DNA from: a bacterium
Lineage (GTDB): Bacteria > Pseudomonadota > Alphaproteobacteria > Acetobacterales > Acetobacteraceae
DNA length: 64,000 bases
Reading direction: 5' to 3'
NCBI GenBank assembly: GCA_026224825.1
Contig: JAMFRO010000002.1
Location: 186,001-250,000 of the forward strand
Positions 43,511 through 51,995 of this stretch are shown here, in pieces. The notes under the pieces are model-generated. The model had not been told where the DNA came from, did not search any database, and was given only the letters and a program-made list of their open reading frames with translations. Position 1 is the first letter of the stretch, and each line of letters starts with the position of its first letter. The position numbers were made by a program, and so were the translations under genes.

Positions 43511-44803
43511 CTCCCGCGTTGCCAGCGCCTCAGCAAACTCGGGCTCCCGATACCCCACCACACGGTCCCCGCCATACAGCCGCGCATCAGCCAGCGCGCG
43601 TGTGGCCCGCCTGCTCAACTCCAGCGGGTTATACAAATCATCCATGGTAAAGGCCGCCACCCCAGCACTCACCGACAGCACGCCATCATCGCGCCCGGCA
43701 TCAATCAGCCCCAAAGCGCGCACCGCCTCCATAATCTGCGAGGCCACGCGCAGCGCCCCGGCGCCATCGGCCAAAGGCAGCAGCACGGCAATCTCGGTCT
43801 CGCCATAGCGCGCCACAATGTCCCCCGTACGGCGCGGCACGCCCTGCACGGCCTGCGCCACGTTGCGCAGGCATATATCCGCCTGGCGCGCGCCATAATG
43901 CGCGGCGTATCGGTAAAACTGGTCAATCTCTATCAGCACCAGCCCGAGCGGCTTCTTGCTCCGCACCGCGCGCTTGAATTCATAGCCCAGGCTGGCGTCG
44001 AACTGCAGCCGGTCGGCCAGGCCCGTCAGCGGGTCTTCCGTGGCCGTGCCGTCCAGCGCCCCGGCATGCGCCGGCGGGCGGCTCTCCAGCCGCTTGGGCT
44101 CGGTCACATCCACCATCACCCCATTCACCAGCTCCACCGTGCCAATCCAATTCTGCACCGCCTGGCCACGCATAATCACCTGGCGGATCTCGCCATCCGG
44201 CCGGCGCAACTTCACCGCCACATCAAAATCCCCGCCATTCCCCGCCGCATCCTGCAACAGCCCCGCCAAACGCTTACCATCCAGCGGATGAAACGCGGCC
44301 AAAGCCGTCTCCACATTCGGGCTGTAATGCTCCTTCCACAGCCCGTGGATGCGAAACATCTCATCCGACCAGATAAGCCGGTTATCCGGCACGGTAAGCT
44401 GCCAATGCCCCACATGCCCCGCCTGCTCCGCCATATTAAGCCAGTTCCGCGCCGCCCGCACCGCCTCCTCCGCCCGCCGCGCCCGGGTAAGCAGCCGCCG
44501 GCTGACAATTTTCATATGCCCCTGCTTAATGCGCCGGATACTCGGCCAGAACAGCGCGGGCAGTGCCAAAAACGACAGCATGGACACAACACCCAACGCC
44601 TGATCCAGCGCCGCGATATTATACGGCGCCACCACCATCAACGCGGTTTGCGTCAGCGCACCCGTCAGCGCCACCAGCATCAACCCGCCGCGCCGGTGCC
44701 GCAACACGCTGGTCTCCGTCGCGGCAAACAAATCATTCACCGCAAACGCAATGGCCAAAAAGCCAATCGCCATCAAAGCATTGGTAATCATCTCGCCCCA
44801 CAC
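43508..44803 (-). CDS. Membrane PAS-GGDEF protein with degenerate active site
   Basis: A 431-residue protein. Three or four helices fill residues 5-90 (MITNALMAIGFLAIAFAVND; LMLVALTGALTQTALMVVAP). A PAS-like domain spans ~115-235 (LNMAEQAGHVGHWQLTV). A GGDEF fold fills ~255-420, starting DPLTGLADRLQFDASLGYEF. Where active cyclases have RYGGDEF this has RYGETEI near 331-337, and the first metal Asp is Glu (LIEIDQFY). It is therefore probably not a c-di-GMP synthase and may act as a sensor or binding protein. It is transcribed alone. Confidence 0.85.
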   Translation of the reverse strand: MWGEMITNALMAIGFLAIAFAVNDLFAATETSVLRHRRGGLMLVALTGALTQTALMVVAPYNIAALDQALGVVSMLSFLALPALFWPSIRRIKQGHMKIVSRRLLTRARRAEEAVRAARNWLNMAEQAGHVGHWQLTVPDNRLIWSDEMFRIHGLWKEHYSPNVETALAAFHPLDGKRLAGLLQDAAGNGGDFDVAVKLRRPDGEIRQVIMRGQAVQNWIGTVELVNGVMVDVTEPKRLESRPPAHAGALDGTATEDPLTGLADRLQFDASLGYEFKRAVRSKKPLGLVLIEIDQFYRYAAHYGARQADICLRNVAQAVQGVPRRTGDIVARYGETEIAVLLPLADGAGALRVASQIMEAVRALGLIDAGRDDGVLSVSAGVAAFTMDDLYNPLELSRRATRALADARLYGGDRVVGYREPEFAEALATRE

Positions 44804-44868
44804 ACAGAAGAAAATTTAACAGGCGAAAACTTAACCGCCGGTTTCCTTCTTATGATGCGGGAACAAAG

Positions 44869-45279
44869 TTAAGTCTGGCTTAACGGCTCCGCGGAAATGA
44901 TCACCTGCGCATAAGCATACGGATATTCATCAGTCAGCGATAAAAACACCCGCGCCACATGCCCCGCAGGCGTAATGGCCTCCAACCGCGCCAACGCCCC
45001 CCCATGCAGAGACAACGTCGGCTGCCCGCTGGGCAAATTCGTCACCCGCAAATCCGACAAAAACACCCCATCCCGAAACCCCGTGCCCAACGCCTTCGCA
45101 CAAGCCTCCTTAGCCGCAAAACGCTTGGCATAACTGGAAGCCTCCTGCCCCACCCTACGCTCCGCCCGCGCCCGCTCCCCCTCCGAAAACACCCGCTCCG
45201 TAAACCGCCCCCCATGCCGCGCCAACACCGCCTCAACACGGCGAATATCGCAAATGTCGGAACCGAGCCCAAGGATCAT
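44869..45279 (-). CDS. acpS: Holo-[acyl-carrier-protein] synthase
   Basis: A 136-residue phosphopantetheinyl transferase that activates acyl carrier protein. The motifs [15 protein letters not shown] (Asp8) and [16 protein letters not shown] (Glu58) hold the Mg and CoA-binding residues. In many alphaproteobacteria it lies in a pdxJ-acpS-lepB run; here it stands apart from lepB, downstream of relA/spoT and just after palindromic element C, whose edge touches its start codon. Confidence 0.95.
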   Translation of the reverse strand: MILGLGSDICDIRRVEAVLARHGGRFTERVFSEGERARAERRVGQEASSYAKRFAAKEACAKALGTGFRDGVFLSDLRVTNLPSGQPTLSLHGGALARLEAITPAGHVARVFLSLTDEYPYAYAQVIISAEPLSQT

Positions 45280-45499
45280 GATGGGGCCTGAAAAAAGGCC
45301 AGGGCTCTGCCCTGGACCCGCTGGGGCCTGAGACCCCAGACCCCCACTACCTTCGGGTCTTGGAAAGGGATGCCCTCGAGATCACGTAGTGGGAAAGCCC
45401 GCGCAGGGCATCCCTTTCCAAGACCCGGGTGGGATCCAAGGGCCTTTCGGCCCTTGGCGGGTCCAGGGCAGAGCCCTGGCCTTTTTTCAGGCCCCATCA
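45279..45499. repeat. Composite palindromic element C (probable terminator)
   Basis: A palindrome reaching exactly from the relA/spoT stop codon to the acpS start. The outer arms, 45279-45321 and 45457-45499, pair perfectly over 43 bp. The core is a perfect 22-bp stem, 45355-45376 with 45405-45426, of a sequence unlike cores A, B and D. Between lie GGGGCCTGAGACCCC (left) and CCAAGGGCC..GGCCCTTGG (right). Confidence 0.88.
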
Positions 45500-47761
45500 C
45501 GTCTTGGCCCGTTCGACCTGCGCGATATTCGCCGCACCGCGCAGGCCGGCGATGACTTGGTTTAGGTGTCGGGTGTCGCGGATTTCTATGTCGACGATGG
45601 CTTCGAAAAAATCTTGTTGGCGGTGGGTGATTTTCAAATTGGCGATGGCGCCGCCTTGTTGCGAGATGGCGTTGGTGAGGCTGGCCAGCGCCTGCGGGCT
45701 GTTGTTGGCGATGACGCTGACACGGCCTGTAAATTTCGCGTTCTTAGGGTCCATCCGGCCAATGGCACCTATGTCCCAATCCACATCGATAAAGCGTTCC
45801 GGCGTTGCCGCGAAAGTATCGAGCGTGGTGCAGTCTTTTATGTGAATCGTCACACCCTTGCCGGTGGTGACGATGCCGACGATCTTATCGCCCGGCAGCG
45901 GATGGCAGCAGCCGGCGTAATGCACATCCATCCCGGCAACGAGCCCGGTAACGGGCATATTGCTCTCAGCCCGCAATATGGTGCTACGCGGCGAGCGCGC
46001 GGTAGTGCCAGCCCCCATAAAAGCCGGCATCATGCGCGGCGCACCACCACCACGCAGCTCCGGGTAAGCCGCGTACACCACGTCCTTCGGCCCGATGATA
46101 CCGGTGGCAACAGCGACGTAGAGATCCTCCACGCTCGCCTGTTTCAAGGTTTTAGCAACAGGCTCCAGCACTTTTTCAGAACCATCCACACCATCCTGGC
46201 GGAAGGCCTTCGCCAGTAACGACTTGCCGGCGTCACGATGCTGGTCGCGCATCTGCTGCGCCAGAAAGCGGCGAATTCTTGCCCGCGCTTTCCCCGTAAC
46301 AACAAAACGTTCCCAGGCGGGGGAAGGCGTACCGCCACGCGCGGTCAAAATTTCCACCTGGTCGCCGTTCTGCAACTCGTAACGCAGCGGCATCAACCGC
46401 CCATTGATGCGCGCGCCCACACAGGTATCGCCAATCTGGCTATGCACAGCATAGGCAAAATCCACCGAGGTAGCCCCACGCGGCAACTGAATAAGCTGCC
46501 CCTTGGGCGTGAAGCAGAACACCTGGTCCTGATAAAGCTCAAGCTTGGTATTTTCCAAAAACTCATCGGGCGCCGCCGAGTTTTCAAGAATCTCCAGCAA
46601 ATCCTGCACCCAGCGGAATTTCTGCACATCGGATGAGGAAGCATCACCCTGCTTATAAAACCAATGCGCCGCCACACCGTTTTCCGCCACCGCCTGCATC
46701 TCCGGCGTGCGTATCTGAATTTCAATCTTCTGATTGCGCGGCTGCCGTAACGTCACACCCGTATGCAACGACTGATAACCGTTAGCCTTAGGCGTAGAAA
46801 TATAATCCTTAAACCGCCCCGCAATCACCGGATAGGCGGCATGAATCCCCCCCAGCGCCACATAGCAATCCGCCCGCGTCGGCACGAGGATCCGAAACGC
46901 CATAATGTCAGAAAGCTGCTCGAAAGCAACGTTCCGTCTTTGCATCTTCTGCCAGATGGAATAAGGCGATTTCTCGCGCCCCACGATATCCACCGAAGAC
47001 ACCCCAGCCTCAATACAAACCCGCGTCAGCTCCTGACGCACCTCCTCGATGACATCAGCCCCCTGCCCGCGCAAAAAGTTCAACCGCGCCTGGATAGATT
47101 CATAAGCCTCAGGATCAATCTCCGCGAAAGACCTGGTCTGCAGCTCAGTCTTCACCGACTCCATGCCAATGCGCTCAGCCAGAGGCGCATAAATATCCAT
47201 CGTTTCGCGCGCGATACGCTGGCGCTTATGCGCCGCGGAAATCGCCCCAATGGTACGCATATTATGCGTTCGGTCAGCGAGCTTCACGATGAGCACGCGA
47301 ATATCCTTGCTCATCGCCAGCACGAGCTTACGGAAATTCTCCGCCTGCTTGGTACGGTCAGATTGCAGCTCCAGCCGCGTCAGCTTGGTAACGCCATCCA
47401 CCAGCCCGGCCACCTCAGGGCCAAACCGCGCACGCACCTCATTCAGCGTTATCGAGGTATCCTCGACCGTATCATGTAATATGGCGGTAATGATGCTAGC
47501 CGCATCCAACCGGTAGCCAGCCAATATATTGGCCACCTCCAGCGGATGCGTAATATAAGGCTCGCCATTATCCCGCTTCTGCCCCTCATGCGCCTGCAAC
47601 GCAGCGGCATAGGCATCGTCGATAACGGCCAAGTCGGCTTTGGGGTCGTAGCTGGCGATGCGGCTCAGCAGCGGGGCCAGCTCAGGGTGGAACTTAGCAG
47701 CACCCGTGCCCACCCCTTCGGGTGCGTAGGACAGGCTCAACCCACGGCCGCCTGTCCACAT
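45497..47761 (-). CDS. spoT: Bifunctional (p)ppGpp synthetase/hydrolase
   Basis: A 754-residue Rel/Spo homologue governing the stringent response. The HD hydrolase has THPLEVANIL (His72) and ILHDTVEDT (His96-Asp97). The synthetase has VGREKSPYSIWQKM near 262 and FKDYISTPKANGYQSLHTG. TGS (~420-480: VFCFTPKGQLIQLPRGATSV) and a C-terminal ACT domain follow. Both enzymatic halves look intact, as in the single Rel enzyme of alphaproteobacteria. It starts five bases after rpoZ ends, so the two form one operon; the start ATG 47761 is supported by that spacing. Confidence 0.96.
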   Translation of the reverse strand: MWTGGRGLSLSYAPEGVGTGAAKFHPELAPLLSRIASYDPKADLAVIDDAYAAALQAHEGQKRDNGEPYITHPLEVANILAGYRLDAASIITAILHDTVEDTSITLNEVRARFGPEVAGLVDGVTKLTRLELQSDRTKQAENFRKLVLAMSKDIRVLIVKLADRTHNMRTIGAISAAHKRQRIARETMDIYAPLAERIGMESVKTELQTRSFAEIDPEAYESIQARLNFLRGQGADVIEEVRQELTRVCIEAGVSSVDIVGREKSPYSIWQKMQRRNVAFEQLSDIMAFRILVPTRADCYVALGGIHAAYPVIAGRFKDYISTPKANGYQSLHTGVTLRQPRNQKIEIQIRTPEMQAVAENGVAAHWFYKQGDASSSDVQKFRWVQDLLEILENSAAPDEFLENTKLELYQDQVFCFTPKGQLIQLPRGATSVDFAYAVHSQIGDTCVGARINGRLMPLRYELQNGDQVEILTARGGTPSPAWERFVVTGKARARIRRFLAQQMRDQHRDAGKSLLAKAFRQDGVDGSEKVLEPVAKTLKQASVEDLYVAVATGIIGPKDVVYAAYPELRGGGAPRMMPAFMGAGTTARSPRSTILRAESNMPVTGLVAGMDVHYAGCCHPLPGDKIVGIVTTGKGVTIHIKDCTTLDTFAATPERFIDVDWDIGAIGRMDPKNAKFTGRVSVIANNSPQALASLTNAISQQGGAIANLKITHRQQDFFEAIVDIEIRDTRHLNQVIAGLRGAANIAQVERAKT

Positions 47762-47766
47762 GTTAT

Positions 47767-48174
47767 TTACCTGCGGGACTTGCCGCCGAGCTCAGCCTCG
47801 ATCGCCGCCTGGATATCCTCAGGCGACATTTCCTCGGCCTCGGCGGCCATGGCAGCAGCTTCCTCCTCGGCGGAGACATCCTGCAGCCCAAAAATATTCT
47901 GCTCGGTCGGGATCAAATCGATCACTTCCTCGTCGATCGGCTCCGGCTCCGGCACGCGCGAGAGGGATTTAACCAGATCAGCTTCCAGCTCCGGCAGGCC
48001 CACGGTCTCATCGGCAATCTCACGCAGCGCCACGACAGGATTCTTGTCATTGTCGCGGTCAATGGTCAGTTGCTCACCACGGCTGATGTTCCGGGCGCGC
48101 TGAGCGGCCAACAGAACCAGCTCAAAGCGGTTCGGCACCTTCAAAACGCAGTCTTCAACGGTAACGCGAGCCAT
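47767..48174 (-). CDS. rpoZ: RNA polymerase omega subunit
   Basis: A 135-residue protein beginning [20 protein letters not shown], followed by [13 protein letters not shown] and [14 protein letters not shown], the conserved omega core. The C-terminal ~55 residues are an acidic extension ([20 protein letters not shown]) typical of alphaproteobacterial omegas. It precedes relA/spoT, the widespread rpoZ-spoT arrangement. Confidence 0.96.
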   Translation of the reverse strand: MARVTVEDCVLKVPNRFELVLLAAQRARNISRGEQLTIDRDNDKNPVVALREIADETVGLPELEADLVKSLSRVPEPEPIDEEVIDLIPTEQNIFGLQDVSAEEEAAAMAAEAEEMSPEDIQAAIEAELGGKSRR

Positions 48175-48248
48175 ACGGCATGCTCCAGAGGCAAAAATTG
48201 AAGGGTTGGCTTACCCCGCGGGCTGGCCAGATGCAAGCCCAGACATGA

Positions 48249-48379
48249 GCGGAGGAGGGTTGAAAAAGGCTGGGGCTCCGCCCCTGACCCCGCTGGGGCC
48301 GTCACGCCTAAGGCGTGCTGCGCACGACGGCCCCGGCGGGTCCAGGGCAGAGCCCTGGCCTTTTTCAACCTTCCTCGGC
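48249..48379. repeat. Composite palindromic element E (no separate core)
   Basis: The shortest member of the family, between folK and rpoZ. The outer arms 48249-48270 and 48358-48379 match at 20 of 22 positions; the right arm holds the folK stop and last codons (GAGGAAGGTTGA), the left an inverted copy. The centre is the hairpin GGGGCCGTCACGCCTAAGGC with its partner, a module also seen in elements B and D. Confidence 0.82.
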
Positions 48380-48865
48380 CCAAGGCTGGAGCGCCTGGGG
48401 CGGCAGTTCGGCCAGGATGGTGGCAACGCTTTGGCGCAGCACAGGGTGGCGCCAGGCCGGGGCCACATCCAGCAGCGGGCGCAACACAAAGGCGCGCAGA
48501 TGCGCCCTCGGGTGCGGCAATATCGGGTCCGGCACGGCGCGGATGGCACCATTAAGGTCAATGATATCAAGGTCCAGCGTCCGCGCGGCATTGCGCGCGC
48601 CGCGCACCCGGCCAAACGCCCGCTCTATCGCCTGCAGCGCGGTCAGCAGCGCCTCGGGCGAAATCTCGCCCTCCAGCCGGATCATGCCGTTGCAGTAATC
48701 GGGCTGGCCGTCACGCGGTATGGGGGCGGTGCGGTACCAGGGCGAGAGGGCCACAAACGCCAGCCCGGCAATGCCGCGTACAGCCTCGGCCGCCGCCACG
48801 CAGGAGTCGAGCGCGGTGGCACCCTCCACCCGCGGCAAATTGGCACCAATGGCAACAAGGATCAT
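48365..48865 (-). CDS. folK: 2-amino-4-hydroxy-6-hydroxymethyldihydropteridine pyrophosphokinase
   Basis: A 166-residue folate enzyme transferring pyrophosphate from ATP to hydroxymethyldihydropterin. SPWYRTAPIPRDGQPDYCNG, then ARTLDLDIIDLNG (metal-binding Asp pair) and LPHPRAHLRAFVLRPL are the HPPK signatures. No folP or folB gene lies beside it. It points toward rpoZ with element E in between. Confidence 0.95.
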   Translation of the reverse strand: MILVAIGANLPRVEGATALDSCVAAAEAVRGIAGLAFVALSPWYRTAPIPRDGQPDYCNGMIRLEGEISPEALLTALQAIERAFGRVRGARNAARTLDLDIIDLNGAIRAVPDPILPHPRAHLRAFVLRPLLDVAPAWRHPVLRQSVATILAELPPQALQPWAEEG

Positions 48866-48991
48866 TTACTGCTACGCCTAACCACAATTCCTCGTCTCAA
48901 TTCGCTTCAGGATACCGCATCGCAAGCTTCTAACATTTTGTCCATTCTTGTATATCATTATTAACTTTTTGAATAGCGGGAACCAACCCCC

Positions 48992-49570
48992 ATGATCCGT
49001 CTTTCAACCCAGGAACGCACCGCCTTATTCATCGATGGCGCCAATCTCTACGCCGCCACACGCAGTCTTTCCTTCGATATAGACTACCGCAGGTTGCTTG
49101 AATTCTTCGGCGCCAAAACAAACCTGCTGCGCGCTTACTATTATTCCGCGCTGCTCGAAACCGAAGACTATTCGCCCCTGAAACCACTAACAGACTGGCT
49201 CGCCTATAACGGTTATTCCCTTGTAACAAAGCCAGCCAAGGAATTTACAGATGCGATGGGCCGCCGCCGTATTAAGGGTAATATGGATATTGAGCTGGCC
49301 ATCGATATGCTGGAACTCGCCCCGCACATGGACCATGCCATATTGTTCTCGGGCGATTCCGATTTCCGCCGGCTGGCGGAGGCCGTACAACGCAAGGGTG
49401 TACGCGTTTCCGTTGTCTCGACAATTAAGACAAGCCCACCGATGATCGCCGATGAATTGCGCCGCCAGGCCGATCAATTCATCGAACTGGCGGACATAGC
49501 GGTGGAATTCACCCGCAAACCCACCGAATCGCGCCCGCGCAGCCCGAATCGTGACGACGATTTCGCATGA
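48992..49570 (+). CDS. NYN-domain (LabA/DUF88) nuclease-fold protein
   Basis: A 192-residue protein of the PIN-like NYN family. Acidic residues for metal binding are seen at ALFIDGANLYAA (Asp15), KGNMDIELAIDML and ILFSGDSDFRRLAEAV. Such proteins are predicted or shown ribonucleases acting on RNA. An Arg/Asp-rich tail ends SPNRDDDFA. Its stop overlaps the start of the uracil-DNA glycosylase by four bases. It is divergent from folK. Confidence 0.9.
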   Translation: MIRLSTQERTALFIDGANLYAATRSLSFDIDYRRLLEFFGAKTNLLRAYYYSALLETEDYSPLKPLTDWLAYNGYSLVTKPAKEFTDAMGRRRIKGNMDIELAIDMLELAPHMDHAILFSGDSDFRRLAEAVQRKGVRVSVVSTIKTSPPMIADELRRQADQFIELADIAVEFTRKPTESRPRSPNRDDDFA

Positions 49571-50211
49571 TGCCGGCGTCCGACTGCCCGCTCTGCCCCC
49601 GCCTGGTGGCCTACCGCCAGGCCAACCGCATCGCCATCCCGCACGGCTTCAACAACCCCGTCCCCAGCTTCGGCCCAATCACCGCCCGGCTGCTGGTCGT
49701 CGGCCAGGCCCCCGGGGTAAACGGCGCCAACACCACCGGCCGCCCCTTCACGGGCGACGTCGCCGGCCGCCTGCTCTACCCCACCCTCATCGCCACCGGC
49801 TTCGCCAAGGGTGTCTTCGATGAACGCGCCGATGACGGCCTAAAACTCATCGACTGCCGCGTAACCAACGCCGTCCGCTGCGCCCCGCCCCAGCACAAGC
49901 TCGAAACATCCGAAATCCGTAACTGCCGCCCCTACCTCGCCGAAGAAATCGCCGCCATGAAAAAACTGCGCATCCTCCTCTCCATCGGCCAAAAACCGCA
50001 TGAAGAGATTCTCCGCGTCTTCAGCCTGAAATCCACCACCCACAAATTCGCCCACGGCGCCCTGCACACCCTCCCCAACGGCCTTGTACTGGCGGACAGC
50101 TTCCACACCTCCCAATACAACGTAAACACCGGCCGGATCACGGCCGCGATGTTTACTGAAGTGGTGGAGCGGATCCGCGATCTCTTGCCGTCATCGCGAC
50201 TGCTGCCATAG
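49567..50211 (+). CDS. Family 5 (UDGb-type) uracil-DNA glycosylase
   Basis: A 214-residue iron-sulfur glycosylase. Cys7, Cys10, Cys105 and Cys120 can hold a 4Fe-4S cluster. Motif A reads GQAPGVNGANTTGRPFTGD (family 5 usually GLAPA...GANRTGRPFTGD), lacking the Asp of family 1 as expected. The second motif is FHTSQYNVNTGRIT. It removes uracil or other deaminated bases from DNA. It is co-translated with the NYN gene and its 3-prime end overlaps the convergent small gene by 59 bases. Confidence 0.9.
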   Translation: MMPASDCPLCPRLVAYRQANRIAIPHGFNNPVPSFGPITARLLVVGQAPGVNGANTTGRPFTGDVAGRLLYPTLIATGFAKGVFDERADDGLKLIDCRVTNAVRCAPPQHKLETSEIRNCRPYLAEEIAAMKKLRILLSIGQKPHEEILRVFSLKSTTHKFAHGALHTLPNGLVLADSFHTSQYNVNTGRITAAMFTEVVERIRDLLPSSRLLP

Positions 50212-50410
50212 CCAGCTTACGCATGGCGTCATCGCCTACCGTATGGCTCTGTAGGCGCTCCAGAACATCATCATCACCAATACCTTGGGCGCCCCACGCG
50301 CTGAGCCAATGGATCAGCCGGAATATCTTTGTATCCCACCAATCCGTACCTTGAGCGTCGGGGTCGCGCTGTATGACCGTCAGCGCGTGGATCAATTGGC
50401 ACACCAGCAT
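50153..50410 (-). CDS. Small hypothetical protein after smpB
   Basis: An 85-residue protein, MLVCQLIHALTVIQRDPDAQ then DTKIFRLIHWLSAWGAQGIG, helical by composition. AGGG lies six bases before its ATG, eight bases after the smpB stop, so it is likely the last gene of dapA-smpB. I do not recognise a family. It overlaps the uracil-DNA glycosylase gene on the other strand by 59 bases, which leaves some doubt. Confidence 0.5.
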   Translation of the reverse strand: MLVCQLIHALTVIQRDPDAQGTDWWDTKIFRLIHWLSAWGAQGIGDDDVLERLQSHTVGDDAMRKLAMAAVAMTARDRGSAPPLQ

Positions 50411-50418
50411 TGTCGGCC

Positions 50419-50901
50419 CTACCTATTCTTCAACAACCGCGCCTTATCCCGCTGCCAATCCCGCGCCGCCACAGCCTGCCTCTTATCCGCCTTCTGCTTG
50501 CCCTCAGCGATGCCCAGAGTCACCTTCGCCAACCCACGCTCATTGAAATGAATATCCAGCGGCACCACCGTATTGCGGTCCCGCCCGATCGCGGAAAACA
50601 ACTGCTCGCGCTGCTTCTTCTTCACCAGCAATTTGCGCAACCCGCGCGTATCAAACCGAGACAGCACCCCGCCCTGATATTCAGGAATATACATATTGAA
50701 CAGGCACAACTCGCCATGGCGCTCACCAGCCCAGGCCTCATTAATCGTGGCGCGCCCAAGGCGGAGAGATTTCACCTCCACCCCCTTCAGCACAATCCCG
50801 GCCTCGATGGTCTCAAGTATCTTATAATCAAACCGCGCCTTACGGTTCTGCGCCGCAATGCCGTGCGAGATCATCGTCGCTTTTTTGGGCTCCTTGCTCA
50901 A
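50419..50901 (-). CDS. smpB: SsrA-binding protein
   Basis: A 160-residue tmRNA-binding protein for rescue of stalled ribosomes. QNRKARFDYKILETIEAGIV, GVEVKSLRLGRATINEAWA and LFNMYIPEYQGG are the SmpB core, and the basic tail (GKQKADKRQAVAARDWQRDK) is typical. Its start overlaps the dapA stop by four bases, a common alphaproteobacterial pairing. The tmRNA gene itself was not found nearby. Confidence 0.97.
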   Translation of the reverse strand: MSKEPKKATMISHGIAAQNRKARFDYKILETIEAGIVLKGVEVKSLRLGRATINEAWAGERHGELCLFNMYIPEYQGGVLSRFDTRGLRKLLVKKKQREQLFSAIGRDRNTVVPLDIHFNERGLAKVTLGIAEGKQKADKRQAVAARDWQRDKARLLKNR

Positions 50902-51776
50902 TGCAGCAAACCAGCTTCCAACATCGCCGCCTTCACCCGCGCCGCACCGGCCTCCGCCACGGTCACCAGCGGCAGCCGCACGGCATTCGCCCCAAAGCCG
51001 AGCAAGGACGCCGCATATTTAACCGGCCCCGGATTGCTCTCGCAGAACATCGCATCATGCAACGGCAGCAGCCGCATCTGAATCGCCATCGCCACCTGCA
51101 CATCGCCACGCCCCCAGGCCGCATGCATCTCCGCACACAAGCGCGGCGCCACATTGGCACTCACGGAAATACAGCCATGCCCGCCGGCCGCGAGATAAGA
51201 CAGCACCGTATGATCCTCACCCGAAAGCTGGATAAAATCCGCCCCGCAAGCCCGCAGCGTATGCAGCGGGCGCGTCAAATTCGCCGTCGCATCCTTCACC
51301 CCCGCGATATTCGGCAACTGCGCCAGCCGCGCCATCGTCTCCACGCTCATATCAATCACCGAGCGCCCCGGAATATTATAGATGAAAATCGGCAGCTTCA
51401 CCGCCTCGGCAATCGCCTTGTAATGGCGGAACAGCCCTTCCTGCGACGGCTTATTATAATAAGGCGTCACCACCAGCACCGCATCCGCCCCAGCAGCTTG
51501 CGCATGCTGCGCCAGATGTATCGCCTCGGCGGTCGAGTTCGACCCCGCCCCCGCCATCACCGGCACACGGCCCCGCGCGGCAGCCACGGCAGCTTCCACC
51601 ACGGCCTTATGCTCCTCATGGCTCAACACCGGCGACTCGCCCGTGGTCCCCACCGGCACCAGTCCAGACGTGCCCTCAGCAATCTGCCAATCGATAAACC
51701 GCGCATAAGCACCAAAATCGACACTGCCATCCTCAGCCATCGGGGTGATCAGCGCGGTAAGCGAGCCGTGAAACAT
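50898..51776 (-). CDS. dapA: 4-hydroxy-tetrahydrodipicolinate synthase
   Basis: A 292-residue lysine/diaminopimelate pathway enzyme joining pyruvate and aspartate semialdehyde. LVPVGTTGESPVLSHEEH, the catalytic Tyr in IFIYNIPGRS and the Schiff-base Lys in NIAGVKDATAN are all present. It heads a dapA-smpB transcript. Confidence 0.97.
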   Translation of the reverse strand: MFHGSLTALITPMAEDGSVDFGAYARFIDWQIAEGTSGLVPVGTTGESPVLSHEEHKAVVEAAVAAARGRVPVMAGAGSNSTAEAIHLAQHAQAAGADAVLVVTPYYNKPSQEGLFRHYKAIAEAVKLPIFIYNIPGRSVIDMSVETMARLAQLPNIAGVKDATANLTRPLHTLRACGADFIQLSGEDHTVLSYLAAGGHGCISVSANVAPRLCAEMHAAWGRGDVQVAMAIQMRLLPLHDAMFCESNPGPVKYAASLLGFGANAVRLPLVTVAEAGAARVKAAMLEAGLLH

Positions 51777-51883
51777 TTTGCGTCCTAAAGTTCAGATATC
51801 CGGCCCTCCACCTAATCCGCCGAGGCCCCAGAAGCAAGTTAGGGAAGCAAGTTAGAGACCGTTCCAAAACGCATGTACGCTCC

Positions 51884-51961
51884 CGTCATCCCCGCGAAAG
51901 CGGGGATCTCTTCCTCCCAAGGCCATGGGTGTCACAGATTCCCGCCTGCGCGGGGATGACG
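51884..51961. repeat. REP-like palindrome (CGTCATCCCCGCG type)
   Basis: CGTCATCCCCGCG (51884-51896) and CGCGGGGATGACG (51949-51961) pair perfectly, with an inner CCCCGC/GCGGGG stem. This repeat form is widespread in proteobacterial intergenic regions. It lies upstream of dapA and downstream of the membrane-protein gene at 51996. A related, more diverged copy is at 61634-61710. Confidence 0.8.
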
Positions 51962-51995
51962 AATAAATCGACGGCTCCCCTTCTGAAACAGACTC

